Source: Mycteria americana (Eukaryota > Chordata > Aves > Ciconiiformes > Ciconiidae). Taken from it: DNA of 64,000 nucleotides. A program made the translations under genes and the position numbers. Below the pieces are notes generated by a model. That model was not told where the DNA came from, did no database searches, and worked only from the letters and a program-made list of their open reading frames with translations. Positions 12,413 to 24,100 of this stretch are shown here, one piece after another. The stretch is taken from NCBI RefSeq assembly GCF_035582795.1, contig NC_134368.1, positions 3,037,501 to 3,101,500 on the forward strand, in the 5' to 3' direction. Position 1 is the first letter of the stretch. Each line of letters starts with the position of its first letter.

Positions 12413-15064
12413 GGTTTTTTAAAGTTTCCGGCTTCCCATCTAAAACTGCCCCTTTTTGCCACCTTTTAGGGTGGCAACATGCTTAAATACATCCTTCCCC
12501 CCTCCAGTGGGGGATGGATCTCTACCTTTGGGGCTCCTATAGCCAGGTCTTGCTTAGAAAAAGACCTCATCAGGACTGTTGCTTTCACCATTGCAGTGGA
12601 GAGCTCTGACAGCCACACACTCCTCTCAAGGACATCGAAGAGGAAGAGAAAATGTCACAGCGCTGGACAGGGCAAATGGAAGTCACCCGTGTATGGAGCA
12701 TTACGGATGATTGCTATCCTTTTTAGATCGCTCTCAGTTCATCCAAATGCAGCGCCAATTGAAGTGATAATGACTCCTCTTTCAATGTCAGCTTTCATTC
12801 GAAGTATTTTGATATGCCAGTACGAGTTGCTTTAAAATGCCAGCAATAAATACACATTCAAAGCAATACACTTAGTGCTTCGGCTGTAAAGTCCATATAT
12901 GTTCCCATCAGCTGTATTTTTGACTGAATAAATGCTAGGCATGAACAATACTCACTGCATTTTCCACAACCCTCCCTCTACACGCACACTTGCACATGCA
13001 CGTGTATGCACACGTTCTCTCTTCCCTGCTTTCTGGAGAGGTCAGGCTGAGGTTTTCCAAGAGATGCAGGCAACCTGCATGCTTCCCACTTTGCAGCCGT
13101 GGGCAGTTACGCTGCCTCACTGTGCCACGTCTCTCCGAGAAAATGCATAATGGATTCCTCTCTTATAGACAGGATGCTCACAATGTCTTCCTGGGATCAA
13201 CCTAATAGGAAGAATAAAGGCCATTCTGAATATCAAGAATCCTCGATATTCTTATCGAGTCACCTTCCTTGGGGTGTGCTTTCTACAGCATACGAAGGTC
13301 AAATACCAGACTTGAAGTCACAGGAAAGCATGCAAATAAAGCTCTTGCTCACCATCATCTTTTGGGTGAATCGGGGTATGTCTGAGCCCTGTCCCGCACA
13401 TAAGGAGGTCCCTGGACAAGGAATGTGAGAGGTCAGAAAGGGGAAAGAAGACAAGTTGGTATGATCTAGCAGACCCAGCCAGAGCTAGACCCAAAAAGGA
13501 GCTATCTTGGGTCTAAATTTGCTTCGCTGTGCCTCAGCAGAGAATCTTTATGTCTCTACCATGTGGCCAGGACATTTTAAAGCCAAACTTAGGTTGAACT
13601 TGTGGTCTTATATGTATCTACTTTAAATACTTAGAGATCTTCTCTAGCACTTGAGACCTCACAGTCTTTAATACAGTTGTCCTTACAGCTCTCTGCTACA
13701 TGTGCTCTTATCTTCACAGACAAGAAGCTGATATCCAGAGACCATCAGTTATCCCACAGGACTGGATGCTTATTTTTAGGCACCCACGTTACGATCTTAG
13801 TGGTCACAAGCCCCACTAACCACTGTCTCCTGTTGGTGGGTTAACTGGTTAGCTTTGGGATGGGGGAAGCACCTCTGTTACATCAGAAATCAGGGACTGA
13901 AGCCCCCGATATATCAATATCATGGTGTCCCCAAATTTTGGCAAGCAACAAATGTGACATGGATCATGTTCACTGCCAAAACTTGTATCTTGTCGTATGA
14001 TATGGGTTTCAGAGTATACATTTCAGAATAGCGTGTATCCCGTTCGAGGCTTCATGGATGCTCAAAAGTTTTAAGCCTTCTTTCTGGTCAGATGGATTAA
14101 TCTTATATGGAATAGGTACACAACTATTTGCTACTAGGTCATGCACTGAGTGTGATGGTCTGATTTGCATCTTCCTTTCATAAGAATATTGTTTATAGCT
14201 GATTCAGTGGTTAGTCTGGCTGAGTCAGTCCAGCAGGAAGGGGCATTCCAGAGGCATCTTTAGAAAACAAAGGCTGAAGCCTTGTCAGAAAGGATGTGTT
14301 AGTGTAGGAGAGTAATGATATCTAGGGAGACTTCACCCCAAGTTATCATGAGAGTTTTCATGAAGAATTCTTTTCTCCTTAAGGGTAATGGAGGCATGAT
14401 GTAACTTCACCAGACCACAGACAGCCAGAGGGCTCCAGATTTTCTTCCAACTTGAAAGTCTGCAAACAGAATCCAACAACTAATGCCCCAGCCCATGATT
14501 TTTTTTTCCAGCCAGGTTCTAGTCGTTGACTTGGTAGGGGACAAATAAATTGCTTCATCTTTTCAGGCTTCATCAAAGTCAGAGTGACACTTGCCTTCTT
14601 GGTAAATGGCTAAGAGAGCTACAGATGAGAAGGGCTGTCAAAGACAAATTGGGGATTATTGAGTTCATCTCAGCAGATGTCTAAAACCCAACTCACCAAG
14701 CCATCTTTGGCTTTCATTTAACACTTGTGGCCATCACATTTCACTCTCACTTTGCATCGTAAGTCCTCACAGGGCAGAGAATAGCCCACTAAAAATGTTT
14801 GTGCATCGTCTGACTTGTACAGTGCCATCATGCCAAAGGACAGGTGGGATAGCTTGCTTAATAAAATTCCTGCCACAGCAGGAGTCTTGACCTACAGGAC
14901 ATCTCAAGTTTTCAGGCTTCTCTTAAGGTATCTAGGTGTCATGTATTAGTCTATGATAAGCAGGAAGACAGATCAGAGGCATGTGGTTTCTTCTGGTTTT
15001 GATTCCATGCAATGAGTAAATTATCTTCCATATGGATCAGCTATTAGAGGAGAAGGAAACACTT

Positions 15065-15170
15065 AGTGAATGCTATTGTATTTATTTGTATTTCCTCAGT
15101 GCCTGTAAAGTTCTGCTTGAAGACACTGAGAAAATACAAACAAAAGATTGCTTATAACCTGAAAGTAAGG
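15065..15170 (+). mobile_element. Possible L2/CORE-SINE-type fossil
   Basis: TATTTGTATTTCCTCAGTGC and ACAAACAAAAGATTGCTTAT resemble the widespread amniote repeat with TATTTGTATTACNGTAGTG and a later ACAAACACATAACAAAAGA-like block. Diverged; assignment by eye only. Confidence 0.4.
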
Positions 15171-18100
15171 GGAGAAAGGTCAGAGCTGTAGGTACAAAGA
15201 GTCAGGCAGCATATTTTTAATGCCTGCTTGAGACACGCAGCATGTTGTTGGCCTGAACTTTCCGGCATTTCTTTGACACCCTCAAACATTACGTTCCTGA
15301 GTTGTTCTCAGCAAATTCCACCACCCCAGTGCTGACTGGGAAGAATCACCAGCGAAAGATCAGTTTGCACTGTGGGATTTCATTATGTGTGTATGTTTGT
15401 AAACGCATCTAAATCCACAGAGGGCTCATAGCAATGAATGGTGTCATCCCCCTTGCAGAGCTGCTCTGATCTAATCCAGCAAAACAGTAAGCCAGCCCTC
15501 ATAGCGTTCATGGTGTTGGAGCACTGTGCATGCACTAAGCCCAGGGCAAGACGGACAGAAGGGAAGGAAACTTTCCCTTGCCTGGGGAACTGCATCCCGA
15601 AGGGGATTGCTGGGCACTAGGAAATCCAGATGACAGCTATGAGTTCTGGACAAGGTGTGTGGGATCTCCTGGGAGGGTTGTTCTCAGGCAGGTTTGGGGA
15701 ACAACCATTAGTATGGCAGAGGTGTTTACTGGAGAAGCTCTGTTATGCTTTGTATGCTTCTCCCCAGACCAGGCAGGGTGCAGGGTTTTTGGCCAGTGAC
15801 AGGAACCCTTGTGAGTCCATGTTAGTGCAATGCAGACAATAAATTCCCAGTGTAGGATTGCCACTCTTGCATGCCTCAAGCACTCTTGAGTGCCTCAACC
15901 CCATTGCAAATGAGACCCCTGAAGAGCGGGACACCTGCGAGCCGCAACTTCTTGCACTCCTGGAAAAAAATCTAAGGTATGCAGGTGGAGGCATATCCAA
16001 AGTCTGCACTTGGAGGAATGGCAGTCCACTGCACACTCTGCAGCTACTTCAACGGTAAATGGGAAGTGAAGTTGGAGCTGTATACAAGGGCTTGTTCCTT
16101 AGGTGATCCTGAGCACTTGACTGTAAAATCATGATGTGAAAACATAGTCTAAACAAGGTTTAGCAGTGACCACCTGCATTAGCCACCTGGGCCCATTCAT
16201 GCATCACTATTGGTTTATGCATATTTGGGAAATAGTAGGAATGTTTCTTCCAGACTCCCTTTCCCATCATTTTTCACCCCAGGACAACTGTGTGTAACAA
16301 CTTATTTCTGACAGTTCTGGGTAAGTTGAAAGTTTCTGGATATCAGGCAGTTGCCTGTTAGCAAGCACTAACATCTGTCCCGCAGATTTAATTTGACCCA
16401 ACCTATTAGGATTGCCCAATGATGGCCATTTCTCCCAGCTGAACACAGAGAGATGGTCTGGTGCCCACCTAAGCTTTAGACCCTGGTTCTGCAGGTGTCT
16501 GTCATATTAGCACAGGATGCAAGTACACTTCGCAATGTCCTCTCCCAACCATTTACATGGCCTATGTGCTGGCTGGCAGACTGCCTCTGGCATGAGAAGA
16601 CCCATCCAGCTTTGCGGGCAAACCAAGGCTTGTAGACGGACAGCCTCTCACACACCATGACATGTTGCAGGTGATGTGTCTGGTCAGCAGAAGACCTCTG
16701 AAGTGCAGCGGGCACATGAGATGGCAGAGCAGAAGGGGGAAAGGGGTCCCACATCATGGAGGATGCATGAGCACAGGAGATCCAGCCTGAGTGCAAGGGG
16801 AGAGAGAGGCAGGAGCCTTCTGCATCATACTTGTACTCGTTGTGCAAGGCTGGGCAGGCCTGATTTAGGAAGAATTATGTAAAAGATGTCCAACTAACCT
16901 AAAGGGGTAATAAACCACTCCTGTTGCTTTGTTGGAGATTTTGGATAGTTATTCTCCTCTTAGCAGCGAATATTGTAAAGTAAACACCAAATGTTCCGGA
17001 GTCAACAGCTTGTCACAGAAATAGTAACAGTGTTCATCACTCCCTAGGACTATGCGTGAATCAGGGATGTAAAAGGATTCACACCTAATACATGCAAAAA
17101 CTGGAGGGGAGGGGGACGTATCCCAAAGCCCCATGTTGAACAGCACCGTGAGAAACAGCGTGGTTCCTCCTAAAACATCTGAAGCCCAAGCGTTGGCTGG
17201 AGAAAGGCAGAGTGGCAGGGCCCACGTTGGTGCTTCCCAGGCATTTTGTTCGCCGTTTCCCAACTGGCACATGGGGTCACCTTCACACTTCTCTACCTCA
17301 GACACAGCTGCATTTCCTTGGTGAAGGAAATGCTCTCCTTGGAGGAGAGTCAGACCTCCTTGTTCATCAAAATGCACTTTGAGACACCCGTATAAGAAGA
17401 ACCAAGGGTCTGTTAACGCAATGGGAAGAGCCAGATTTTTCTCTTACTCGTGCACACTAGAAGTAACTTTATGTAAGTGTCACTGAGGTAAGCAAGAGCA
17501 GAAACAGATGTGCAGTATAGCTACAAACAGGATGTGAAAATAAACTCATTACTCCATCTGCCCACTGTAAACAGCGTGAAATTAGCAGCAAGTGAGAAAT
17601 AAAAATCCAGACAAATGGCCTTTTAAAAAGAGCAGAGGGAGCTGGAAGGTCTGCTATTAGAAAAGCAGAGGCACAGAAAGCCCAAGCCATGCACAACCCA
17701 GTGCATATCCCGAGCCCCCTCGTCAGTCAGGGGCAGAGGTGGAGGAAAATCCCGTGGCGGAGAGTCCGCAAGGTGCTATTTTTGAAGGCAAAACCAGAAG
17801 GGCCACTCCATCTTTGGGAGAGAAGACCTGATTTTGCTTTTGTCCCTGCCTGTTAGGAAGCACCATCTATTTTATAAGTCACAGAGATTTTTTTTTTCCC
17901 TAAGAGGCGCTCTCTTAATGTTGCATAAAATTACTCTCTCAGGGGTAGTGTGAGGAGAAAAACGTGGTGTTATGTTGTCTCAGTTGCAAAGACATTGCTA
18001 ACAATAAAAGCCCCTGAATGATTTGGTTTTTAAGTGACATGATTATGGAACGGGTCATTCGTGACGCTCCACTTCAAGTTGCTTCAAGCACCTCTGTCAT

Positions 18101-18239
18101 AAAGTCTGAATGGGGGTATTTTATGCTTTGGGCTTGGGCTGTAAATATTCACCCCTGGCCTTTGTTCTATGAAGCAATTCTCAGCTTGAGGATATATTTA
18201 CTTAAAATTTTGCAGGAAAATTTCTCAAATGGTCAATCT

Positions 18240-18375
18240 GCTTGATTTATTTAAAGTGGGATCCCAAAGTGTTTTACAGCTTTTACAGGCTGGCTGTGTT
18301 TATAACCATCCTGGGGAGTATCTTCTGCAATTCATATAGCGGAGAGGGTGAAGGAGGGTCATAATTTCTATTTTA
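18240..18375 (-). mobile_element. Possible L2/MIR-type fossil
   Basis: GGGATCCCAAAGTGTTTTAC followed by ATAACCATCCTGGGGAGTAT resembles the CTCAAAGCGCTTTACA ... CCCTGTGAGGTAGGTA layout of old L2/MIR 3' ends. Confidence 0.4.
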
Positions 18376-20889
18376 ACCTACTTTTCTAGCAGCTGACATG
18401 ATACTGACAAAGTCATCTCTTCTAGAATAAAACCTGCCATGCTTTATCCCTGTCCAGAGGAGATCCTTTGGAGGAAGCCAGGGCAAAAAAGTCAAGCACT
18501 TTTTTCCCCCTCTATGGATTCTGCTCAGATATGTGCATGGAAAATTCAGTGGTGTCTGAAAGCAGAGACTATGAGCAGCTCTGGCTCATTTTATAGATCT
18601 CAGTGAAATTGCAGTCCAAATGATATTGCAAAGAAAGTGGTTCCTTGTGTTCGGAGTTCTTCAAGATATGACATCCCAAGGCAGAGTTTTCTACATGTTG
18701 GAAATAGTTTCTCTCTCCACATTTGGCAGATCCAAACAAGCCTTGAGTGCTAAATAAACCAGGTCTATGAATAAATCAGGGGTAGGAGAACTCAAAATTG
18801 AGGTGTTGTGAGATTTGAGATAACTGAAAGCTTGCCATTGGCCATGAGGCACTTCAAAATAGTCTGGAGTTTAATGAAAGGTTTTGCATTTGAGTTGCCA
18901 TTGGGATATTTCAGGAGGAAACCTCCTGGTGGGTTCACCCAAAGTTTGTAATAAACGTAATTGAAATATCTGAACTCCAGCTGCTACCTTCTACTCTAAT
19001 CAAGAGCAACAGAAGCAGCTTCTTCTTAGCAAACACCCTGCGACTGCTGAGGGAAGAGAAATGGATATACTGGGCTCAAGCGGTGAACTGGGAGCCTAGC
19101 AGAGGCAGATGCAGAAATTCAGGGCACGAGATGTAGCAGGTGGAAGGAGGAAAAAGGGACTTTATGGAGAGATCAATAGACTCGTGGAGAGAGGGAGATC
19201 TCATGAAGCCCTCAGAGATGGAAATCAGAGCCCCACATTTTTCCCAGGAGAGAGGATTTTCTAATGTTGTCTGAGTTGGGTCTTGCCAGGAGCAGACCCT
19301 GGAGGGGCTCAAAAACCAGAAGGTGCCCCCACCTTATCTACCCTGTGAAGAGTAACGTATCCTTACCCTTCTGGTTCCTATCCAAAGGGAAGACAAGTTC
19401 TGTTAGGGACAAGGACTTCCTCTGGGAAGCATTTGAGAAGTCCTCCTTCAAGGTCATGACAGCAGTTTCTGTTTTTATAGTACAGCAGGATCCGAAATTA
19501 TGTTATAGGCACGGGGGCTGATTCTCCCCTTCCATAAACCAGGTTTGCCTCTTCATCACTCCCCCAAGCCATGGCGCAATCATGCCTGACCTATGTCAAC
19601 GCGCTCCAGAGCATCACACCAACTGGAAATCGTGCAATCTGCTTTGTCCTCAACCCCTGTCTCCTCTCCACCACCTGGGTGCCACCATGCCCTGCTGAGC
19701 ACGGCTGAGCCTCTGGCCCCGCCATTGCCGAGGTGCAGCCATGCAGCCACGAGCCTTGGAGCAAGCGCAGGCCAGGACCCATCCCCAGGAGTCAGTCTGC
19801 ATGGGGCCAGCCTGCTTTAGACATGAAGAGCATTTAATAGCATGGAAATGGTCTGCTCCAGGCCATGGGGGCACAGCACCACTGAGCCCTGCTGAGCATG
19901 TTTAATTTATTGGTGTACACGTAGCAATAATGCCTTCCTCCCATGCTTTCCTCTATTCCTTCAGCATGGGGAACAAAGCGCTTTTGGTAGTTTTACAAGT
20001 AACTGAGGAGAATTTACAGAAGCTTGGAAAAAGCCAAGGCAAAATGGTGGGAGTCCTGGGGAGGTGGTGACAGTGAACAAGGGCCAACTCCTGGGACACA
20101 TGTGGGCTGACTCCATGTCAAAACACCCCACACAGAGCCATTCATAGCTTCAGGGAGGTGTAGGCAGAGTTAAATCATGTGCAAGGAGGAGAGGCTGGGG
20201 TCTCCATAGCATTGGGCTGCTGTTAACTTTGGAGGACAGAAATGAGATAGAGAGCTGAGGGAGCAAAGTGCTTGGAGAGCTTTTTGTGCTCCAAGCAGGA
20301 AAGAGCAAGCACCAGGGACTGACTGAGTTGCCACATGTAATCCTGCTTCCAGGCTGACCCCATCCGGGGTCACTCTCTCAAATCAGGAAGAACCTCATCT
20401 CTGGGAGAGAGGTGACCTCTCCTTCTGGCTCCTCAGCTGGAGGCCACATGCATCTCACTGCTGCTGGTGGCCCAGCAATATGGGAGAGAGGTCTGGGTTG
20501 AGGTGTTGAATCTCAGGTTGTGTCTTGTCTCCTTAACATCCTTCCAACTTCCTTTCACCCACTCCTGTTCCTCTGCGACACTGCTGGGCAGAGCTGCAGC
20601 ATACTTGAGCAGCCAGTGTGCTTCAGCCTCATCACTGGGGCAATCCATGAGTAGGAGTGGCAAGCCCGGGCATTTGAACCCTCCAGTTGACATATTGGAG
20701 AGGGATCTACCCACTTAAAGACTTCAGAAGCAGGGCTGTTGCTTGTAGCGTGGATGGTGACGAGAGGGATTTCCATCTATGCATGTGAAGAGGGACATCC
20801 CAGCCTGGTCCAGCTCATGGGAGATACAATTCATTTCCCACCTGGGGCCGCTCCATCACCCTCACACCCCTTCTCCGGTTTTCTTGCAG

Positions 20890-21168
20890 AAGGTATGGCG
20901 GAAGCTGTCAGCTCGAGCAGGGACTGCCTTCAAGCAGGCGAGTCCTGCACCAACGACCCCATCTGCAGCGCCAAATTCAGAACCCTCCGGCAATGCATCG
21001 CAGGCAATGGAGCCAACAAGCTGGGCCCCGATGCCAAGAACCAGTGCCGGAGCACCGTGACAGCCCTGCTCTCCAGCCAGCTGTATGGCTGCAAGTGCAA
21101 GCGAGGCATGAAAAAGGAGAAGCACTGCTTGAGTGTCTACTGGAGCATCCACCACACGTTGATGGAAG
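20890..21168 (+). CDS. GFRA4: GFRA4 exon 2, cysteine-rich domain 1
   Basis: The acceptor is TTTTCTTGCAG at 20889 and the donor is GAAG|GTCAG at 21168. Length is 279 bases; it enters in phase 1 (the first two bases complete a codon begun in exon 1) and leaves in phase 1. It encodes domain 1 with the spaced cysteines of the family and the conserved CKRGMKKEK block. Mammalian GFRA4 lacks this domain, so an intact exon here fits a non-mammalian vertebrate. The frame stays open about 150 bases upstream of the acceptor, but those codons do not resemble a signal peptide and are treated as intron. Confidence 0.95.
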
Positions 21169-24100
21169 GTCAGTTGAGCAGGGTACTCATTTCCCATGAT
21201 CTTCCTAAAAAGGAATTACTGCTGGGGCTTTCTACAGAGCTCCCCCGCACCAAAGTGGCTGCAAAAAAGGTCACACCTGTAGTACCCCGTTCCCTCTCAA
21301 GACCTACTGACCCGCACAGTAATGACATCTTGGGGAAAGCAATCCTGAAAACCTGAGACACCTCCTTCCTTTTTTTTAACCTGGCCTCTTTTTTATGACA
21401 TTCCCGGTACACCTTGAGATCTTTTGCTGGGGAAATGCCTGGTATGTTTTGCATCTAAGTATGTTAACCAAGACCATGAAAGCCGTGGATTTTACGGAAA
21501 CACTATACAAAGCATGGGCATTGAGGAAAAAACAGCATGAACTTAAAAAAAGTCACTCTCTTGGAGGCTCTCAAGTGCACCAGTGTCTTTGGGTTAGTGA
21601 AGATTTGGGGCTGGTGACATCAAGTTGGAATTTAAAGTGTGCCCAGAGCCAGTATTTAGTAAGTTTGGATTTTGACGTTTTTTAAGAATCATCATAAAAG
21701 TGCACCTCAGTGGCCATAACTCTTCCTTGTCAGGCTGGTATGTATTTTATGCACCATGAAAATTAAAATGGGGAATAAAATAGAACCTTCCAGCCATGGG
21801 CTGCGAAATAGATTAATAAAACACTGCTGGCTGAAAATTGAAAGGAAAGGTGCAGGGGTGATAGGCCAAAAGGCCAAGAAAAACAAAGAGGATGGAGACT
21901 ATAATGCACAGGCTTGCCAGAAAAAGAACTGCTTGATCAAGTTCTCGGAAAGCTTTTGGGTGCCACAGGTTGCAGGGTGCAGAGCAGGGTGATCTGAACT
22001 TACTGGGGAAATAAGAGACCTCAGCAGCTTCCAGGATCCAGTCTTTCCCATAATTAATTACCAGGTGAACTTGTCTGCATTGAAGTGAAGCCTGCAGAAG
22101 AGGTGGCAATCCAGCCTCTCCATTCATCTTAACAGGCTGCATCGCAACCCCTTCCCTGCCTGAATCTTTTTGACCTTCACAGCCTGAATCTTTGGACACA
22201 GTTCAGCTGTGACATGGCTGTGCAGACAGTGGTGTCAGGAGGACTTCCATCTCTGGGACCACTGCTGGAAGAGCAGGGAGAGGATGGCAGGGAGCGCTGG
22301 GAGCAGGCAGGGGCCAGGCATGGGTGTCCAGATGCAGAGTAGGAGATGGATGATGGATGGCCAGGCTGGATGGGCTTCCTGCCCAGCGGCTTGGGACCTC
22401 CGTCTTGGAGATGACTGTGAGAGGGCTGTTATCAGAGACTGCCAAGACTCTGCCCACTTCTCCTCTGCTGTCGTGTCCTGAGCCCCGCGTTTTTTCAAGC
22501 ACCGAGTTCACTTGCAATGCAGATTCACACTCCCAAACCTTTGATTTCCTTGCCTTAATTTCCCTGGGGAAATATATTTCATAATAGTCACGTGTTTCAG
22601 TCCTTACACATGTTTAATTGACTGAGAAAGGAAGCCAATCCACATGCTCCGTGTAGGGCTTTGTCTCTCAGTCATACGTACCCAGGAGGCTGTAAAAAGC
22701 TTCCTAGAAGCCCTCTTATAAAATCAATTGTGGAAGTGTGTGCTCAGGGAATTTACAAAGCATACTATTTACTCAGCTTCTCTCGAGTGCGCCTGTGTTT
22801 AGCCACCTTCCCATTTGGAGACACAATAACATGATGACAACCCGATAACAATTCTCTGATAAGGTGCTATATCATCAGGACATAAAACTGCTATGCTGGA
22901 ACATACAAATGGGCCCCTCTCCAGTCAGTAACGACGCAAGATATTTCAATGAAGGTGTAAAGCTGCCTTGTAATGCACCTGTGGTAATTGCACAGGGCTG
23001 TGTACCCTGGGAGCCATTTCTTCCTGACCGCAGCTGGTGATCAGCATATGCCCGGAGCATGAGGTTTGATAGTCCTTTTATCCCAGCCAGTACATCTGCT
23101 GCTGCTGCTGTCCATATCCATCTAAATGTCTAATAAAAAAAAAATGATACTGAGCTGTTTGCTTCAATAATATTCTGTGGTATCCATCAGGATGACGGGG
23201 CATTACAGACCATTGAGCGGATGAAAGGGAAGCACCAATTGAATAAAATTAGCTTCCTAGAAACTTAAAAATGAAGAGGGGAAGTTTCTGCAGGAGCTGT
23301 GGGTCATTAGCTCCGTGCCAAGTAAGAAAGGGCTGTTGGCAAGGAGAAAGGGAGAGGCGCTAATAAATATGAAGGTGTGTGTTGCTACGCTCACAACCCT
23401 GTGCACAGCCCAGGCTGTGTCCTAGAAACAGGTGAGGACCCAAGGAGGGACGTAGAGGAGATAGCGCGAATGGTGATGGAAACCATTCGTATGTAGGGAG
23501 CTGGTGGTTTGAACTCTGCCCACGAGCAAGAGCCTGTGCTACGGGCTGGTGTCCTCAGTGGCAATCCCTGCAAAGGGGCCCAAGACTTGAGCTATAGAGG
23601 GTTGCAACCCAACAGTTCCCTGAGAGGCTGTCCTACTCCAAAGCTGTGGTATATTTTTAAAAGCCAGTTACAGCCTATTCCCTTCTCTAAGGATATGGCC
23701 ACACATCAGTTCCTGTGACTCTGAGTATCCATTTACTTATGGCCTTTAGAGCACACGTCCCCTTGGACCCACCAAGCAAACCTGCACTGCAGCTCCTGAA
23801 CCTTGTACATCTCAGCAGCCCTCAGGAGCCTCAGCTGCCTTCTCACCAACTTCTCTTTTCACCCCAGGCATGAATGTACTGGAGAGTTCCCCTTACGAGC
23901 CATTCATCAGGGGCTTTGATTATGTCCGGCTGGCATCCATCACTGCAGGTAGGTGGGTGGGAAGATGCTCTTACACTTACTGGTTCAAACTGGGGGGAAC
24001 TGGCTGTCGGATCAAACTGGGAGGAACTGGCTGTGGGATCAAGCACTACAGACAGGGCGGTTCTTTGTGCTCTCTTGTGGTGTCTTCACAAAGCATTGCA

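Larger units (their letters stand above)
11601..20889. other. Non-coding DNA upstream of GFRA4 exon 2
   Basis: The stretch holds a CR1 3' end and two old L2/MIR-like fragments listed separately; otherwise I see no gene. A candidate signal-peptide exon for GFRA4 (a short ATG-led hydrophobic frame ending in phase 1 at a GT donor) was looked for and not found. Confidence 0.6.

Noticed and set aside
13215-13255. Inverted repeat GAATATC ... GATATTC
   Set aside because: A 7-base arm with a loop of about 10 is expected by chance in a window this long, and no function is suggested.
20739-20889. In-frame ATG and 50 codons directly upstream of GFRA4 exon 2
   Set aside because: A strong splice acceptor (TTTTCTTGCAG) lies at 20889, and the upstream residues are not signal-peptide-like. 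Family members place the signal peptide in a separate exon.
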